Source: Apteryx mantelli
Lineage: Eukaryota > Chordata > Aves > Apterygiformes > Apterygidae
DNA length: 64,000 bases
NCBI RefSeq assembly: GCF_036417845.1
Contig: NC_089983.1
Location: 24,333,207-24,397,206 of the forward strand
Direction of reading: 5' to 3'
Part shown: positions 1 through 13,500 of the stretch, in pieces
Position numbering within the stretch: position 1 is the stretch's first letter
How the letters are laid out: every line of letters starts with the position of its first letter
Program-made: the position numbers and the translations under genes
Notes under the pieces: generated by a model
Seen by the model: the letters and a program-made list of their open reading frames with translations, nothing else
The model's database searches: none
What the model was told of the DNA's origin: nothing

Positions 1-1
1 T

Positions 2-3000
2 GTTTCTTCAAGGCGCTTCCAAGTAACAAGAACACAGTACAAGTCTACATTTGAAATTTCTTTGGTCCAGATGTCAGATGAAGGAAGTTACACTGTTGTG
101 GTGGAAAACTCTGAAGGAAGACAGGAAGCGCACTTCACTTTGACCATTCAAAGAACAAAGATTCCTGAAAAAACAATTACATCACCTCCAAGAATCAAAT
201 CTCCTGAGCCTTGTGTAAAGTCTCCAGAGCCAGTTAAGTCTCCTAAACGAGTGAAATCTCCCGAACCCACCAGCGCTCTCCCAAAAGCAAAGTCACCACC
301 TGGAGACAAAACAGTACCAACAGAGAAAGTAAAATTACCAACTGCTTCTCCACCCAACATAAAACAGCAGCTGAAAGCAGAAACTCTTGGAGATAAGGTA
401 AAGTTATCCTGTGCAGTTGAAAGCAGTGTTTTAAGTGTCAGAGAAGTGTCTTGGTACAAGGATGGCAAAAAACTGAAAGAAGACAATCATTTCAAGTTTC
501 ATTATGCAGCCGATGGCACCTATGAACTCAAAATCTATGAGCTCACAGAATCTGACAAAGGAGAATACACCTGTGAAATCATTGGGGAAGGAGGTGTTTC
601 AAAAACTAACTTCCAGTTTACTGGCCAAGTATTTAAAAATATCCATTCCCAGGTAAGAGGTGTATCTGAAACTCATAAATCAGTTCAGAAAGAGGCTGAG
701 GCACTTACAGTTTCTACTCAGAAGAAATCAGCAGTGGCAACTGAAGAAAAAGCAGCAGTTCAAGAAGTCATTAAGAAGTCAATTGTTACTGAAGATGTCA
801 AACAATTAAAGGCAGAAATTAAAGCTTCTTCGACTCAAATGACATTGTCCGAAGGGCAGAAAGTTACCTTGAAAGCCAACATTCCTGGTGCCTCTGAAGT
901 AAAATGGGTGCTGAATGGAATGGAGCTAAGAAATTCAGATGATTACAGATATGGTGTTTCTGGAAGTGATCACACTCTAACTATCAAAAAAACTAGTCAT
1001 AAAGATGAAGGTATACTCACCTGTGAAGGTAAAACTGAGGAAGGCATTGTTAAATGCCAGTATGACCTAACCTTTTCTAAAGAACGTTCCAATGAACCAG
1101 CATTTATCATGCAGCCTAAGTCTCAAAATGTCAATGAAGGACAAGATGTATTGCTCACCTGTGAAGTCTCTGGGGATCCTTCTCCTGAAATTGAGTGGTT
1201 TAAGAATAATCAACCTGTAAGTAACTAATATACTGACTGGAAAATTGGAATTCTTGATAAAACTGATCGTAATGAAACACTTTTTTTTTTTTCCCCTTCT
1301 TCAGATTGCTGTTTCATCTCACATCAGAGTAACTCGCTCTAAAAACATATATTCTCTTGAGATTCAAAATGCTGCAGTGAGTGACACTGGAAAATACACA
1401 ATCAAAGCTAAAAATTATCACGGGCAGTGTTCTGCTACAGCATCCTTGACTGTACTCCGTAAGTTTGCTCTCTGGGTCTTGTGTTTGGACTAATCAGCTC
1501 TCTCTGCTCTGGTGTGTTTAGTAGAATGGCTAATGATAAAATCTACTGGTAATGTTGATTTATGTATTTTGACATGTCTCTTGTATCTAAAGAACTAAAA
1601 ATAAACAGCATTAGAAATCCTCATAACATCTATACAAAAAGCACATAGATTCCTTCACAATGAGTGTTAACAGAAGGCTATGAGAATTCCTTCTAGGATG
1701 ACCCTGTTATTAAGCCCTTGGTGCTGGTGATTACTCTTTCCTCAATTACTAGCACGATCTGTTCCAGTAAAACAAAGTAATTCTATAGTTAAAAACTGCT
1801 GCAGTAACTTAACCATAACTAAACTGGGTTTAGTACTTTATTGACTGTACATCAGTTCCCAGCATCAAGGGGTTGCTACGTTTGCTTTTATATATGTGTA
1901 CTTACATTTAAAGGAAAGCTGCAGTGACTGATGGCTTCTGCTGCCTTTGATAGCTACAGAACAATGCAGTGAAACAGAATTTCCAATACCATGTTTATAA
2001 GAACTTGTAAATGTTTCACAGCTTCTACAAATATGAACTGAACACAGGCACACGATTTCTCAATGTGTAATTCTAAGTAATGGTTCCAACAGGAAACGCT
2101 GTCTAATGACCTGTTTCAAATCACAGTGGCAGTCAGACACTGAGGGAATAGCAGGACATTTAAATAGCTCTTCTTAAATATGGTTTTCCCTCAAGCTCAT
2201 ACATGTCATCAAACGGTTCCATTTCCTACTTGTTTCCTCTATAAATTATTGTTAGTGATTTGGACATCTTGAACCAAATGGTTGGAAACAATTTTATGCT
2301 CCACTGCAGTTTTCCATTGAAAGCAAACTTTGCTGTTTCTTCATTTCTTTAAAGTTAACCATATAGAACTGCATGACCTCCTTAGTTAATGTGTCGTTAT
2401 TGGTTTTTCCTTCTATGTTTGCGATGCTCCACAGCTCTAATTGAAGAACCTCTAAAAGAGGTAGTATTGAAGACAAGTGGCGATGCAAGCATGCAGGAAA
2501 GTTTTTCTTCTCAGTCCTTTCAAATGGCTTCTTCTAAACAAGAGGCTTCATTCAGCAGTTTCAGCAGTAGCAGCATGACTGAAACGAAATTTGCAAGCAT
2601 GTCTGCCAAAAGCATGTCTTCCATGAAAGAATCCTTTGTAGAGATGAGCTCCAGCAGTATTATGGGGAAATCTAGTATGACTCAACTGGAGAGTTCAACT
2701 AGTAAAATGCTTAAATCGGGTCTGAGAGGTGAGCAATACAATTACTAGTAGAGTTAGTGTTTCAAATATTCTGAAGTAGACCTTAGAGTAACCCTGCTGC
2801 ATGGCAAAAGGTCTTAGTGAAAGCAGACTAACTTGCTATTTATTTCTTCTCCTGTTTTGAAAAAGGAGTACCACCCAAAATTGAAGCTCTACCATCTGAT
2901 ATCAGCATTGAGGAAGGAAAGGTTCTCACAGTATCTTGTGCATTTTCGGGTGAACCTGCTCCTGAAATAACATGGTATTGCAGAGGAAGAAAAATAACCA

Positions 3001-3164
3001 GTCAGGACCAGCAAGGCAGATTCCACATCGAAACCAGTGACGATCTAACCACGCTGATCATCATGGATGTCCAGAAGAACGACGGTGGACTTTATACCCT
3101 AAATTTAGGAAATGAATTTGGTACCGATTCTGCCACTGTGAATATTAATATTCGATCAATTTAG
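2..3164 (+). CDS. TTN: Titin, C-terminal M-band portion (5' partial, four exons)
   Basis: Exons are 2-1216 (open at the window edge), 1305-1458, 2435-2728 and 2866-3164. All junctions are GT/AG, phases carry through, and the frame ends with a TAG stop after the titin C-terminus NIRSI, giving about 653 residues. Titin is the giant sarcomeric protein, and this part lies in the M-band. Order seen: the end of an Ig domain (M5 by counting back from the last Ig, M10); a linker with five KSP motifs (nt 190-300); an Ig with the SWYKDGKK core (M6, about 353-625); a charged linker; an Ig with KWVLNG (M8, about 830-1075); an Ig split across exons 1 and 2 (M9); a Ser/Met-rich exon matching linker is7, the alternatively spliced calpain-3-binding exon in mammals; and a last exon encoding M10, the obscurin/OBSL1-binding Ig. 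The Ig corresponding to human M7 is not in the frame. Identification is certain; domain numbering follows the human scheme from memory. Confidence 0.97.
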
Positions 3165-4160
3165 AGAGCTTGATCTGTATTATTTACACTTGTCTTTTTA
3201 CAAGTGATTCATATATGGACTGAAATATCTATCTGATCTGTAAATATAAAAAAAATATTTTTGTACCTACCTGAATGAGACAAAGTCCAAAGATATACAT
3301 TATGACTTATAGTCATTATTGACCTAAGAATTTTAAACACTTTTTTCACTGACATGTATATACTGTATATAGCCGAAGTTAACAAACGGTTATGGAGTTT
3401 TCTACCATTATTTTATGACATTTTGAAATGTAACTTTTGGAACTATCCATTGGTAGGAGAAAGTTTCCTAGGAAACGAATATCCTGCTCAACATTTAACT
3501 AATTTTTGTGCCTCAACTCATTGTTGATGTCTAAGAATGCCTCAACAGGTAGAGAGGCTCCCTGTTGAAGATTACCTACACCTAAGAGATGATACTGTGC
3601 ATAGTATTTCATACATGCACAAATATTTATGTTGAATCAGAAATGTAAGGCATTAGTAATGTTTGCAATTACCCTCCTGTAAGCACTGCTTTAATGCTTT
3701 ACATTGGCTCCGATTATGTCATATTATAATTTCCATGACTGACTGACAATTTTTGGACAAAGTGCAAGCGGCCAGCACTTTGTTCACTCACTATTTGTGT
3801 ACTGTTTCTGGCATATTGACTACCTGAATAGCTTTTAAAAAAGTAACATCACCTGGCCATCCCCTTAATCAACAAAGCCATTTAGGTTCTCAAGTGCAGC
3901 AGCAGTACCAACTCTTGGAGGTTCGTAGGGTGCAGTGATTCAGAGTTTGTGTGGTAGTATTAGACATCTATTAGTCACTTCTAGGCAACTAAGCAATGAA
4001 CCACAGTTTGAAAACAAGCTGTTGTTATAACATCAAATACCGCCCTGCAGTTCAATTTGCTTTAGTTCTTCTAATGTAGTAATAAATTTTGTTAGCTGTT
4101 GAACCTCCTTGAGATAGTATTGTTCATTTGAAATAAAGCATGCTATCTGCACCTTAAAAG
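3165..4160 (+). other. TTN: TTN 3' untranslated region
   Basis: This is AT-rich non-coding sequence following the TAG stop, with no ORF of note. It ends shortly after the canonical AATAAA at 4132-4137, giving a 3' UTR of about 1 kb. The exact cleavage site is inferred, not seen. Confidence 0.75.
4132..4137 (+). terminator. TTN: Polyadenylation signal AATAAA of TTN
   Basis: A canonical hexamer sits about 970 nt after the titin stop and is followed by a T-rich stretch (4160-4190) that suits a downstream element. About 35 bp further on, the opposite strand also carries AATAAA (plus-strand TTTATTTATT), which could serve the converging PLEKHA3 transcript. Confidence 0.7.
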
Positions 4161-4838
4161 CTGTTGCTGTTTATTTATTATACTCTCTTTTATGGTTTCT
4201 ACACTACACTACAGAAACTGAGTTGGTGAAAGAAAAGACGGGCAGAACTGGAATTCTCTGATGTAAACTGGATAGTGAAGTGTTGAAAATCCAGCCATCT
4301 GCCAGGAAGGGCTTGGCTGATAATAAGAGCCAGCAGGCAGTCAGCAGAGAGAGATCTGAAAAAAAGTTTTCTTTACAGGTTAAGCGTATGTGGCCTCCAA
4401 ATGTACAAAGTTGACACCATGGTTCTTACAGTATCACTGATAAAGGGCAAATTCTAGCACATGCCTAAGCCTTATACTGTTCTTATTATCCCTCTGTTGA
4501 GTGAATGTCCAGGCCTCCCAGTCAGCCTTATAGCAAGAAAGTATTAATCTCTTCTTTTTATAGCAGGTGTCTGCTGAAAGTGGTTAAAAAAAACGACTCC
4601 AAAAAGCTTTGCTATTGCCTTCTCTTCTGGCAGTAGCAAGTAAGTCAGTCATCTGTTGCTTGTAGCTAAAAGTTCTCTCCTCCTCTGGGTGAGTAAGGGT
4701 CCATGCCCCATCAGCTCTCTACCCCTCCTGTCAGCAGATAACGCTTATCAGAACAAAGCAACCCTACTTTGGGAAGAAAGATCTTGCTTCTCAATAGGAT
4801 ATATTAGCTTAGTACAGTACATTCCACTAAGGGTATTT

Positions 4839-4839
4839 A

Positions 4840-4870
<31 letters not shown>

Positions 4871-4872
4871 AT
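4839..4872. repeat. (ATAA)n microsatellite
   Basis: About eight perfect tandem copies of the tetramer lie in the TTN-PLEKHA3 intergenic or 3' UTR sequence. Confidence 0.95.
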
Positions 4873-5670
4873 GCAAGGCACAGGCACAAAGATACACAAG
4901 TAAACAGTTCTGTTTAACCAATTTGCACGCACAGGTACACAATAAAGTTACCACTAACAATGCACTAGTCAATAGCCCCAGCAGAAAGTGACACTGGCAG
5001 ACAGTATTTGCAGATTTAAACAGGGACTCTACTCCACTGCTGTTAGTGGAAATTCATTCTTCAGTGGCCTTCACTGAGTCTAGACATATTTACTTGATCA
5101 AGTAGAAAGCATACTGGTGTGGCAGTGTAAGCAAGCGTCTTCTGGCTGTACCCAGCTCTGCACAGTACTTACTTAAGCAAGCACACCTAACTTTAAGTAG
5201 ATGAGTCAGTCACATGCCTAAAAAATAGGATTTAAAGTATTTACAGGCTTTGCTGAAGCACAGCTTATTAACATATATTAACACAACTTTATGTGCCAAC
5301 TTGCTGAGCCAGTGTTTTTTCACAAGACTGCTAAGTGAAAAATAATTTACAGAGCCACTGATAAAGTCACAACATAAAGTTTCAGTATTCTTCAGTTTTG
5401 TAAAACTTATCCCAAAACAGGAGTATTTCTTACGACAACAGAGTAGTCTCTGAATGAAAAAACACATCAAATGAGCAATAAAGATTTCAGATGATTTGCT
5501 TATTATATTCAGGTAGAATGCAGGGATTTCTAATGGCACAAGCTGACATGTGCTACGTTTAAAGATTGCACTACAGGACCCAGTTTAGAAAGAAAAATCC
5601 TACCACAGAAGTGTGTGAAGGTATTTGGATGTCATGCTTCTGGGCCTTGATGCATAGGGGGAAGGGGACA

Positions 5671-5671
<1 letters not shown>

Positions 5672-5706
<35 letters not shown>
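5672..5706. repeat. (AC)n microsatellite
   Basis: About 17 uninterrupted AC dinucleotides are followed by an A run. This is a likely polymorphic marker. Confidence 0.95.
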
Positions 5707-5710
<4 letters not shown>

Positions 5711-8700
5711 ACAGCACAGCTTAGTGAACAGATATGTAAAATTGTACTACAGAGATACACATTTTCTACTAACATTTTACATCTGGCAGCCTGAGAAAAA
5801 TAACTGTCATGGTGGATAGTAATAATAACACTTAGAAATTCATTTTATTGCTAGGGGACAAGAAACCCTAGTCTTAACTTTGCATTTCAATTTCCACAAT
5901 CATCTCCAGTTTCTCCAACAACTTTTCCTTTTTTTTGGGGGGGGGGGGTTGCTAACAACAACAAAATTTTTTTTTTCTTTTGTCTTGCATTTTAGAGGCC
6001 TCCAAATGGAACAAACCACAAAACCCCACATCACTGGTAAAATATTTATTTAAACTAAATCTCCTCTGGATTTTGTTTTCTTTTTAAAGACCATAATGTT
6101 CTCAAATCAAGTCAGAGCTTGGATTTAAAAAAAAATATCAGAATAGCTAATGTCTATTAAAAAAACATGGTATGACACAGTCAAAAATAAATCATACAGT
6201 CTTCTCAAACTGGAAAAGGGAAATGCCATAGTAATAGCAGCAGTGATACAAAAGAGAAAGGATGCCAGGAAAATAAGAACTACACAAAAAGTACACAGAA
6301 AGTAAAAGTCAGACCTATCTAAGGCCATAACTACCTTCTTCTGCAACTGTCATCCAAACTTTTTATGTAAAATGCTTAAGCAGCCTACAATGCACCCAGA
6401 GAAAACAAAGATATACAAACAGCCAACCACACTATTCAGCACAAGAGAATATGGAGCGCAGGGAAAGGAAACACAGAGGAGGCGACACTCAAATCCCATT
6501 GCTCTGTCTTAACTGAAAGAAATTACCTTTAACATTTGCAATCCACACTCTTGGAGACATGTTTACCCTTTTCTTTCAAAAAAAACAAAACAAAACCCAT
6601 GAATGAGCTCAGTCACCTCTTTTAAAACACATCTGTAGGATGAGGCTGTGCTCTTATCGCGGACCTCTTCTCCATGGTTAGAACAGTCAGGATATGGCTA
6701 TACATGTCCCTGTGGGTATTGGTGCATAAACAACCAAGATGGTAGTGTGCTACCATGAAGAAAAAGATGGCACCAGTCTGCAAAGCAGGAAAAGAGTATG
6801 ACTACTTTGTTATGAACAACATTCTGGGCAGTTCACCTGGACTTAACAAATACTAAAATGCCTAGTAAAGTATTTCAAATGACCAAAGGGCACCTTCTAA
6901 TCACTACTGTACATAGCAGAAAGGAGAGGTAAAAGGTTTCTTTTGCCATGTTTTAAAGTAGGGGAGACCATTACTCTATTTTCCAGTAAGGCTGATCATG
7001 TTAGTGTGTTAGACAATCTTTGCAAAATAGTAAAGAGCTGCTTTATAACAGAGGAATGCCTAGTTTTGAATCTCTATCATCAGTTTCACTAAGTAAGTTA
7101 TGTGCCAAGCTGCTGAGTCCTACCAAGACAGTGGCAATTCTATGTAAACAGTAACTGTCATTGAAACAAAAATGTATGTGGACCTTTGGTTTTCAGTGTT
7201 AAACAGCAGAGAGTTGCAGGACGGCAATTTTAGATGTGGGAACCCAATTCTACATAACCCCCTTTTAAGCAGTTAAGTTCTCTTCTAGATCTGGATCTAG
7301 AACTCTTTGGTTTAGTCCCAGAAGCAGTCTGTAAAGGAATGTCAATGACAAGCAGGTTTTATATTAACTCTTTTAAAGCAGAATAATTAGGAAGAGCTGA
7401 AAAAATACTGTTAGATTTCAGACACAGAAGTTTCTTTCATTCAGGTATTATACACCTTTAAAAAGTTATTAACTTAGATCAGCAGGAACAACAGCTACAG
7501 TATCATACTTAACTTGACGGTGAGATGACAAACAAAATTCAAGTTTGTAGTTTGTGAAAATAAACCTAACATAAATAGTTATGATTTCAGCCTTTAACTA
7601 AATTAAATGCAAAATTTTTATGTGCAAACAATATCTGAAGTTTTCATATCCCAAACATTGTTCTCCCCGGGGAAAAAAAAAAAAGTGTAATAAATAAGTC
7701 AAGCTGATTGACTATCTTACTACATACACTAAGTGGAAAGAAATACAAACATTAATTTTCAAAGTTTAAAGGCTTTCTGAATGTGGTAATCTAAGTACTC
7801 ATGCATTCCCAAATCAGCTTTTCCGAGCGCCTGGTCAGTAATCCTTTATAGTACAAGCTGGTATGCCATTTAAGCATGTTCAATTTCTAATTGCCTACCA
7901 TTAATTTCTGATATTAGAGACTTTAGAGATAAGACTCAGTAACTAGCAATAACCACTTTTTGCCTAAATATAGTTAGTATGCTTATATGCTTTATATGAT
8001 AAACACTATGAGAAAATTTGAATTTGGCTTCAGATTATCTCTTAAAAAGCAAGGGAGAACAAAATTAGAAGTACTAATTGTACATCCTTTGCTGAGATTC
8101 AGCTCCCATTCTCCACCAGAAGGAGTACTGATACTATTATGCATTACTGATTAGCTCACCCCTAAACTCTAAATCTTCAAAGAATGAAAACATAAGAGTC
8201 AGAATCCAGATTTTTTTTAAAGTCTTACTACACACTGATCACTGTGATTCAGTCAGCTAAGTATCATTTTCAGAAGTGACTTCTTAGATTCAGTTGCTTA
8301 AAGTATGAAGGTACATCATCTCCACTGAGCTCACTGAAAAACCTTTTGGGATTTTACCAGTAGAGTTTGGCACAGGTACATAAAAATGCCTATTTAACTT
8401 TAGTGAGAACATGTTGCATATATATTGAGACATCATTCCAGCTTTAGTGACATGGAGAAGCCCAAACAGTACTGATACAGTTATATGCAACTGTTAAATC
8501 TAGAGCATTACAACTTAAGTTTAAATAATCCTATATCTGTGGCAGTATTTCCAATGATGATTTAAGGCTGCATGCCCAGATAGTCTCATGGATCTCCCCC
8601 CTCCCCCCGCACAGTGTAGAGTCCAAATTACTTTTTCTGTAATAGTTGAAAACCAGAAATAAATATCCATTAATGTGATATGTACTAAACACTTCACAAG

Positions 8701-10508
8701 CCGGCAGAAACTTCAATGACATTTCAGCAAGCAGATCTAAGACAGTGTATGAGAGTCAGGACAATACTCACATTGCTCTGCGAAGTTTACTTCACTGAAC
8801 ACGTCTTTTTTTTAATACTTATTTTTACAATTGCCATAAGACTGAAGAAGTGTAATACAGAATACATTAAAGCAAACATTCAGAAAAACTGTACAAGCAT
8901 GTGTGTGTGGCTGATACGCATACGCAAATGCTAGTTACATGAAAACTGACAAATCTGAGCACAAATGACAGTTCTGAGCTTGTATCCACAAATAACTTTA
9001 CTCATACGAGCCATTCCATTTTATTTGTTCCAGACATAATGGTTTGTAACTGGTACTCTAGACTGGCAACAGCTCATATGTTTCTGTCAACATCTGGACC
9101 TTTTTTGATTCAGATAAATCAACATTTCAGAAATTTATAAGGAATCTGTCTTTTCCAGCCTGCTTCAAAAACACCAAATTATTCATATATACCAAAGGAA
9201 GACTCATTAAACCAAATTAAAGATTTGATTATAAAAACAGATTTTGGTATGTGCTTGAGTGCAAAAAACCCCTGTACATAACACTTGTGTAGATCAAAAA
9301 CAGTAAACCATTTGTTTAAAGTGCTCTACAGCTGAGACTTTATAGACCAAGTTTATCCCTAAATGAAAAACCCCAAAAGCTTACAATGCAAACACCAGCA
9401 ACCTTATGGAGCAAGGTGCTAGCAGGCACTGTTCTACTATATTATTCATCAAATATTTAGAGAAGCGGAATCTCATCTCACTTACAGTTAATGCAAATTT
9501 ATACTGACATAACTGAGATTAGAATCCATCTCCTGGCATATACCATCCTGAAGTGATACAAAGAAGTCGCAAAACAGAAGCCCCTTTTTTGTATAAATGT
9601 GTCATAAATAAAATATGTATAGATACAAATATTCATTACAACAGCAGCTTAATGGTCTAATATTTCAGCTCTTGCTTCTATAATACTTTGTTAAAAAGAT
9701 ATCTTAATCAGCAGAATAAATCTTAGCAGTGCTGCATTAGCCATTTGTGATACTACACACCTCAGAAACAATTTATGCACATTTTGAAGCCTTTAGTAGA
9801 TCTTTAGAAGTGAGAGTAGGTAGAAATTTTTGATGCAAAAAAGAATAAATAAATAAAAATTGTTAAATATCCAATGTTTGGTACAAATGCTTTATATTAA
9901 GTTATTTTTATACATTTGTTTAGAAAAATACACTAAATATTTCTACTTTCATTGGCTAAAAATAAGGACCAGATTATGTATATCCTTGTGTTTTTAAAGA
10001 AGGCAATGTTAATTACCATCAAGCTGCTAAAGTAAACCCATTAATACCTAATCCCACAGCCCTTACACAGGCAAAAAAGCCATTGCAGTGGTATCACAGC
10101 TCCAGGAGGACTGCTCTAGAGTTTGTACAAATGACCAACAGGCCCATGGCACAAGTTACATTTTCTCCAAAAACTTGAAACCCTTTTGCTGAAGTTTATA
10201 ATTTGCAGGTTTACTAATGTATCAATCAGACCTTCACACTTTTTAAAAGAGCTACATTTACAAATGTAGATGCTTATCTGTTAAACCATTATTTGTTCCA
10301 AAAATGCACATTCAAACTGTGAAATATTAGGAAAATACTCTTGCAAATAAACTATATAAAATACACTTCAAAGATAGTTTTTATGTTATTCTATAAAGTG
10401 CAGAGAAGTCCTTCTAAAAAGGGAAATGACTACTTCCTATAACAACAGTATAATTACAGCAGCCTTTGCATAGCATTATTTATAGAAAATTGAACACTTT
10501 CAGTTTCT

Positions 10509-13500
10509 TCAGGAAGAAAAGGATGGAAGAGTCTCTTCCAGTTCAGATCTTTCCTTAGACACTGATCTATTTTCTTCAGGAATGGCTGATGATACCAAAT
10601 CTCCATTGACAGCACTTCTAGAACAGTGAGCAGATCCTATGAAGATATCAATAAGTATTTAAATTTCACCTCAACCAACTCATCCAATCTGTCAGTTATT
10701 CTATTTGCTAAATATTTCCTATACATAAGTAATCAGAAGGTGTAACTACTCTGGACCTTTCCTGAAATATTCTAATCAACATCATGGCAGAGGATGATGG
10801 ATGAAGAATGTTCAGCTAGTGTAAGTCAGATAACTTTCTCTTACAATGATTTCTATAATATGAAGGACAGTAATCTGTGGAGTGCAGACAAACATTTTTC
10901 TATGATCAAAATGAAATGGATGACTTACTGCAAGTTGGGTATTGATAGACTATTTGGTAGGGAAGAGGAAGAACGAAGACAACTGAAAGGTAGCACAAGG
11001 AGCTTCTTTCACAGAAAAAGAAAACAGTGAACAGAGGAACTGAGCTACAGACTAGAGCTATGCAATAAGGAACCCTCCCTGCCCCCCCCCCCCAAAAAAG
11101 CAGGTACTAGCATAGACCCACAAGACAGACTCTTCTTAGCAATCTTGAAAAGAGTCAGACTGGGTATCTGACCGCAGAAGAAAGTCCAGACCATAGCAAC
11201 CAAAGCCTTGTGTTATTAAGAAGCTAGACTGATGTCTTGACTTACATTAGCGACGAGACACAGAATGGGGTCTAAACTATGTTTATTAGCTTGGGATACA
11301 TGCTGGCAGACCATAAGCTGGTGGAGGAGGTGAAAGCGATGGTTGTCTTGCAATAGGCAAGGATCAAAAAAACAAGGAAATGGTGTGGAGGTGGGAATGC
11401 TTGCTTCGTGATACAGAGTGTAAATCATTAGTACCTCTTGGGGTTCATGTGGGCTTTCAGCAATGCACAGGCCTCAGGTTTTTTCAACCCAAGTGAGGCA
11501 CTAGATACTGCAGAAGGAAGCAAGACTAAACCAGAACTAGTCAAGAAAATCTGATCAAGTTAAAGTCTCCCCAAGAGGAGTGAGGATGGAGTCAAATGAC
11601 AATAAGATTCAAGAGGAAAAAAAACAGAACTGGTTACTAACTCAGCAGGCCCATTTAATCAGGAGGGACTAATGTTCTGATCATGACATCACTTCTTAGT
11701 TTTCATGAGTTGCTTTGATTTATTCTTAGCAAGACTGTGCTATTTCAGAACATTTCTCTACAGTTGCTCCAATTTCAGTTGTTCTCTACAAAAGGCAAGC
11801 AGCCACTGAAATAAACTTTCAGCAATACACTGGGTGGAAATTAATAGCCCTCCCTCCCCCCAAGTCACAGGGGTCACAGAAGGAGATTTTGTTTTGTGAT
11901 AACGAACAGCAAATAATATTATTCCACACCACTTAGCAGAATATCAGCTCATGTAAGATTATATTAGTACAAATGTCCCTGTTCTGGTTATGTTTCAAGA
12001 CTGTTTTACCTGAAATAGGATTTTAGCTTACAAGTAGTCCCACTGATTTCAGTGCAGCTACACCAGGTTTAAGATTCTTGTCAATATAAATGAAAGCCAG
12101 CAAAAGTCAGCCACACAGTGAACCACAAAACTGCTTTGATTTATAATATAGTAAACCTACAACAAATCTTTGTGTAACTAGAGCTAACAAAACTTGCAGT
12201 ATTTTCTTCATACTGATATCAGCATTAAAATACCCACTGCAAATATGGGAATAAATTCTACAGAAGAAAACCATCCCTCTTCCAAACTTACTCTGAGAAT
12301 CTTCAAGGGGAGTATCACTGTAAGATTCTGTATCTGAGTATGTTCTTCTGCGTCGCTGTGATAATCGGTAAAGAGATGAAATTGGTTCTTTTACAGAGTG
12401 ACTATTCCTGCATACGAAATGAAATGTTTTACTAAGAAAAATCTATAAACAACCCATACCCCAACTTAATATACCTAAATTAATTTTGGTGTTTATATTA
12501 TATTGTTAATATAAATTATATTTTTCACTGTGCTACGTTAAAAATGGCATGGTCAACAAAACATTATTAATTTTCACAATTTTAAAGCCTGAAAATTGAG
12601 GTATGAATGCAATTTTGCACGCAAAAGAAAATCATTCAAGAATATGAAAGACTGAACCAAACAGAACCTTAATGTTTTGGCTCTACGCATAACTTTATGA
12701 ACTCAGCAGAATGAGTCATTTGCAGAAAGCTTCTAGCATGAAGAAATATTTACAGAGTATTAGAGACAACAGCTCCATTATTTGCCACTGAAACTGATAA
12801 TCCTCACCTTAGTTTCCAAATCTCCAAGCAATCAAAATTAGATCAGCTTATTTATTTATTTAAGGTTTTTCCCCAATGAATAATTTCTCTCACTTTTTGA
12901 TTTTAATGCTGGCAGATTCAGGCAGGTGTTTGGAGGAATCTGAAAAAAACCTTAATGAAATAGAAAATTACCTCTCTGAATAGCAAGTGCCAGGGTGGCT
13001 AATGGAACGCTTCATCTAGGGAAGAAAAAAAAAAGTCATAAGGAACTTCTAGGAGTAATATGCATAACAACACTACTTGATACTCTATTTACTGGTTCTG
13101 CAAAGGAGGGTGACTTCTTTGATTAAAAACAAGAGTTCCTGGCTAAATATCTTATGTAGCTATATGAAAATGGATGGATTGCCATCAATATTAAAAGTTT
13201 TAAAGCACTAACACAAGAAACACAGTTTACTTCCTAAAATATTATCTGGTTTCTATAGAATTCATTCTCTCTTGCTCCAGAATTACTCATATATCCATTT
13301 TTAATTGCAGTGATCTGCAGAAACATCAGGACATTTTTTCCCCAACAAATGCCAGCTTCAATTCCCCATTACACAAAAAAGCTAAAATTCTGCCTCTTGA
13401 TTCTTTGCGGTTCTTCTGATACCACTGACAAATCTCTATGCATATCAAAGAAAGCAACTGACTGAAATTATTAACGTTCAGCTTTAAAAGTCAATTGATT

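Larger units (their letters stand above)
4161..10508. other. Convergent TTN/PLEKHA3 intergenic region plus PLEKHA3 3' UTR
   Basis: About 6.3 kb of AT-rich sequence lies between the TTN polyadenylation site and the PLEKHA3 stop codon. Scattered short ORFs show no family resemblance. It holds an (ATAA)n run, an (AC)n run, a 12-G homopolymer at 5937-5948 and many A/T-rich runs. An unknown length of its right-hand part must be the PLEKHA3 3' UTR on the minus strand. Candidate minus-strand AATAAA signals (plus-strand TTTATT) occur near 9020, 6046, 5841 and 4171, and I cannot choose between them. I see no interspersed repeat here. Confidence 0.6.

Noticed and set aside
148-486. 112-codon minus-strand ORF opposite titin
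   Set aside because: It is the antisense shadow of the KSP-rich titin linker, whose codon bias leaves the opposite frame open.
11082-11093. 12-C homopolymer and other mononucleotide runs
   Set aside because: Isolated homopolymers are common in this kind of sequence and may include assembly length errors. No structure depends on them.
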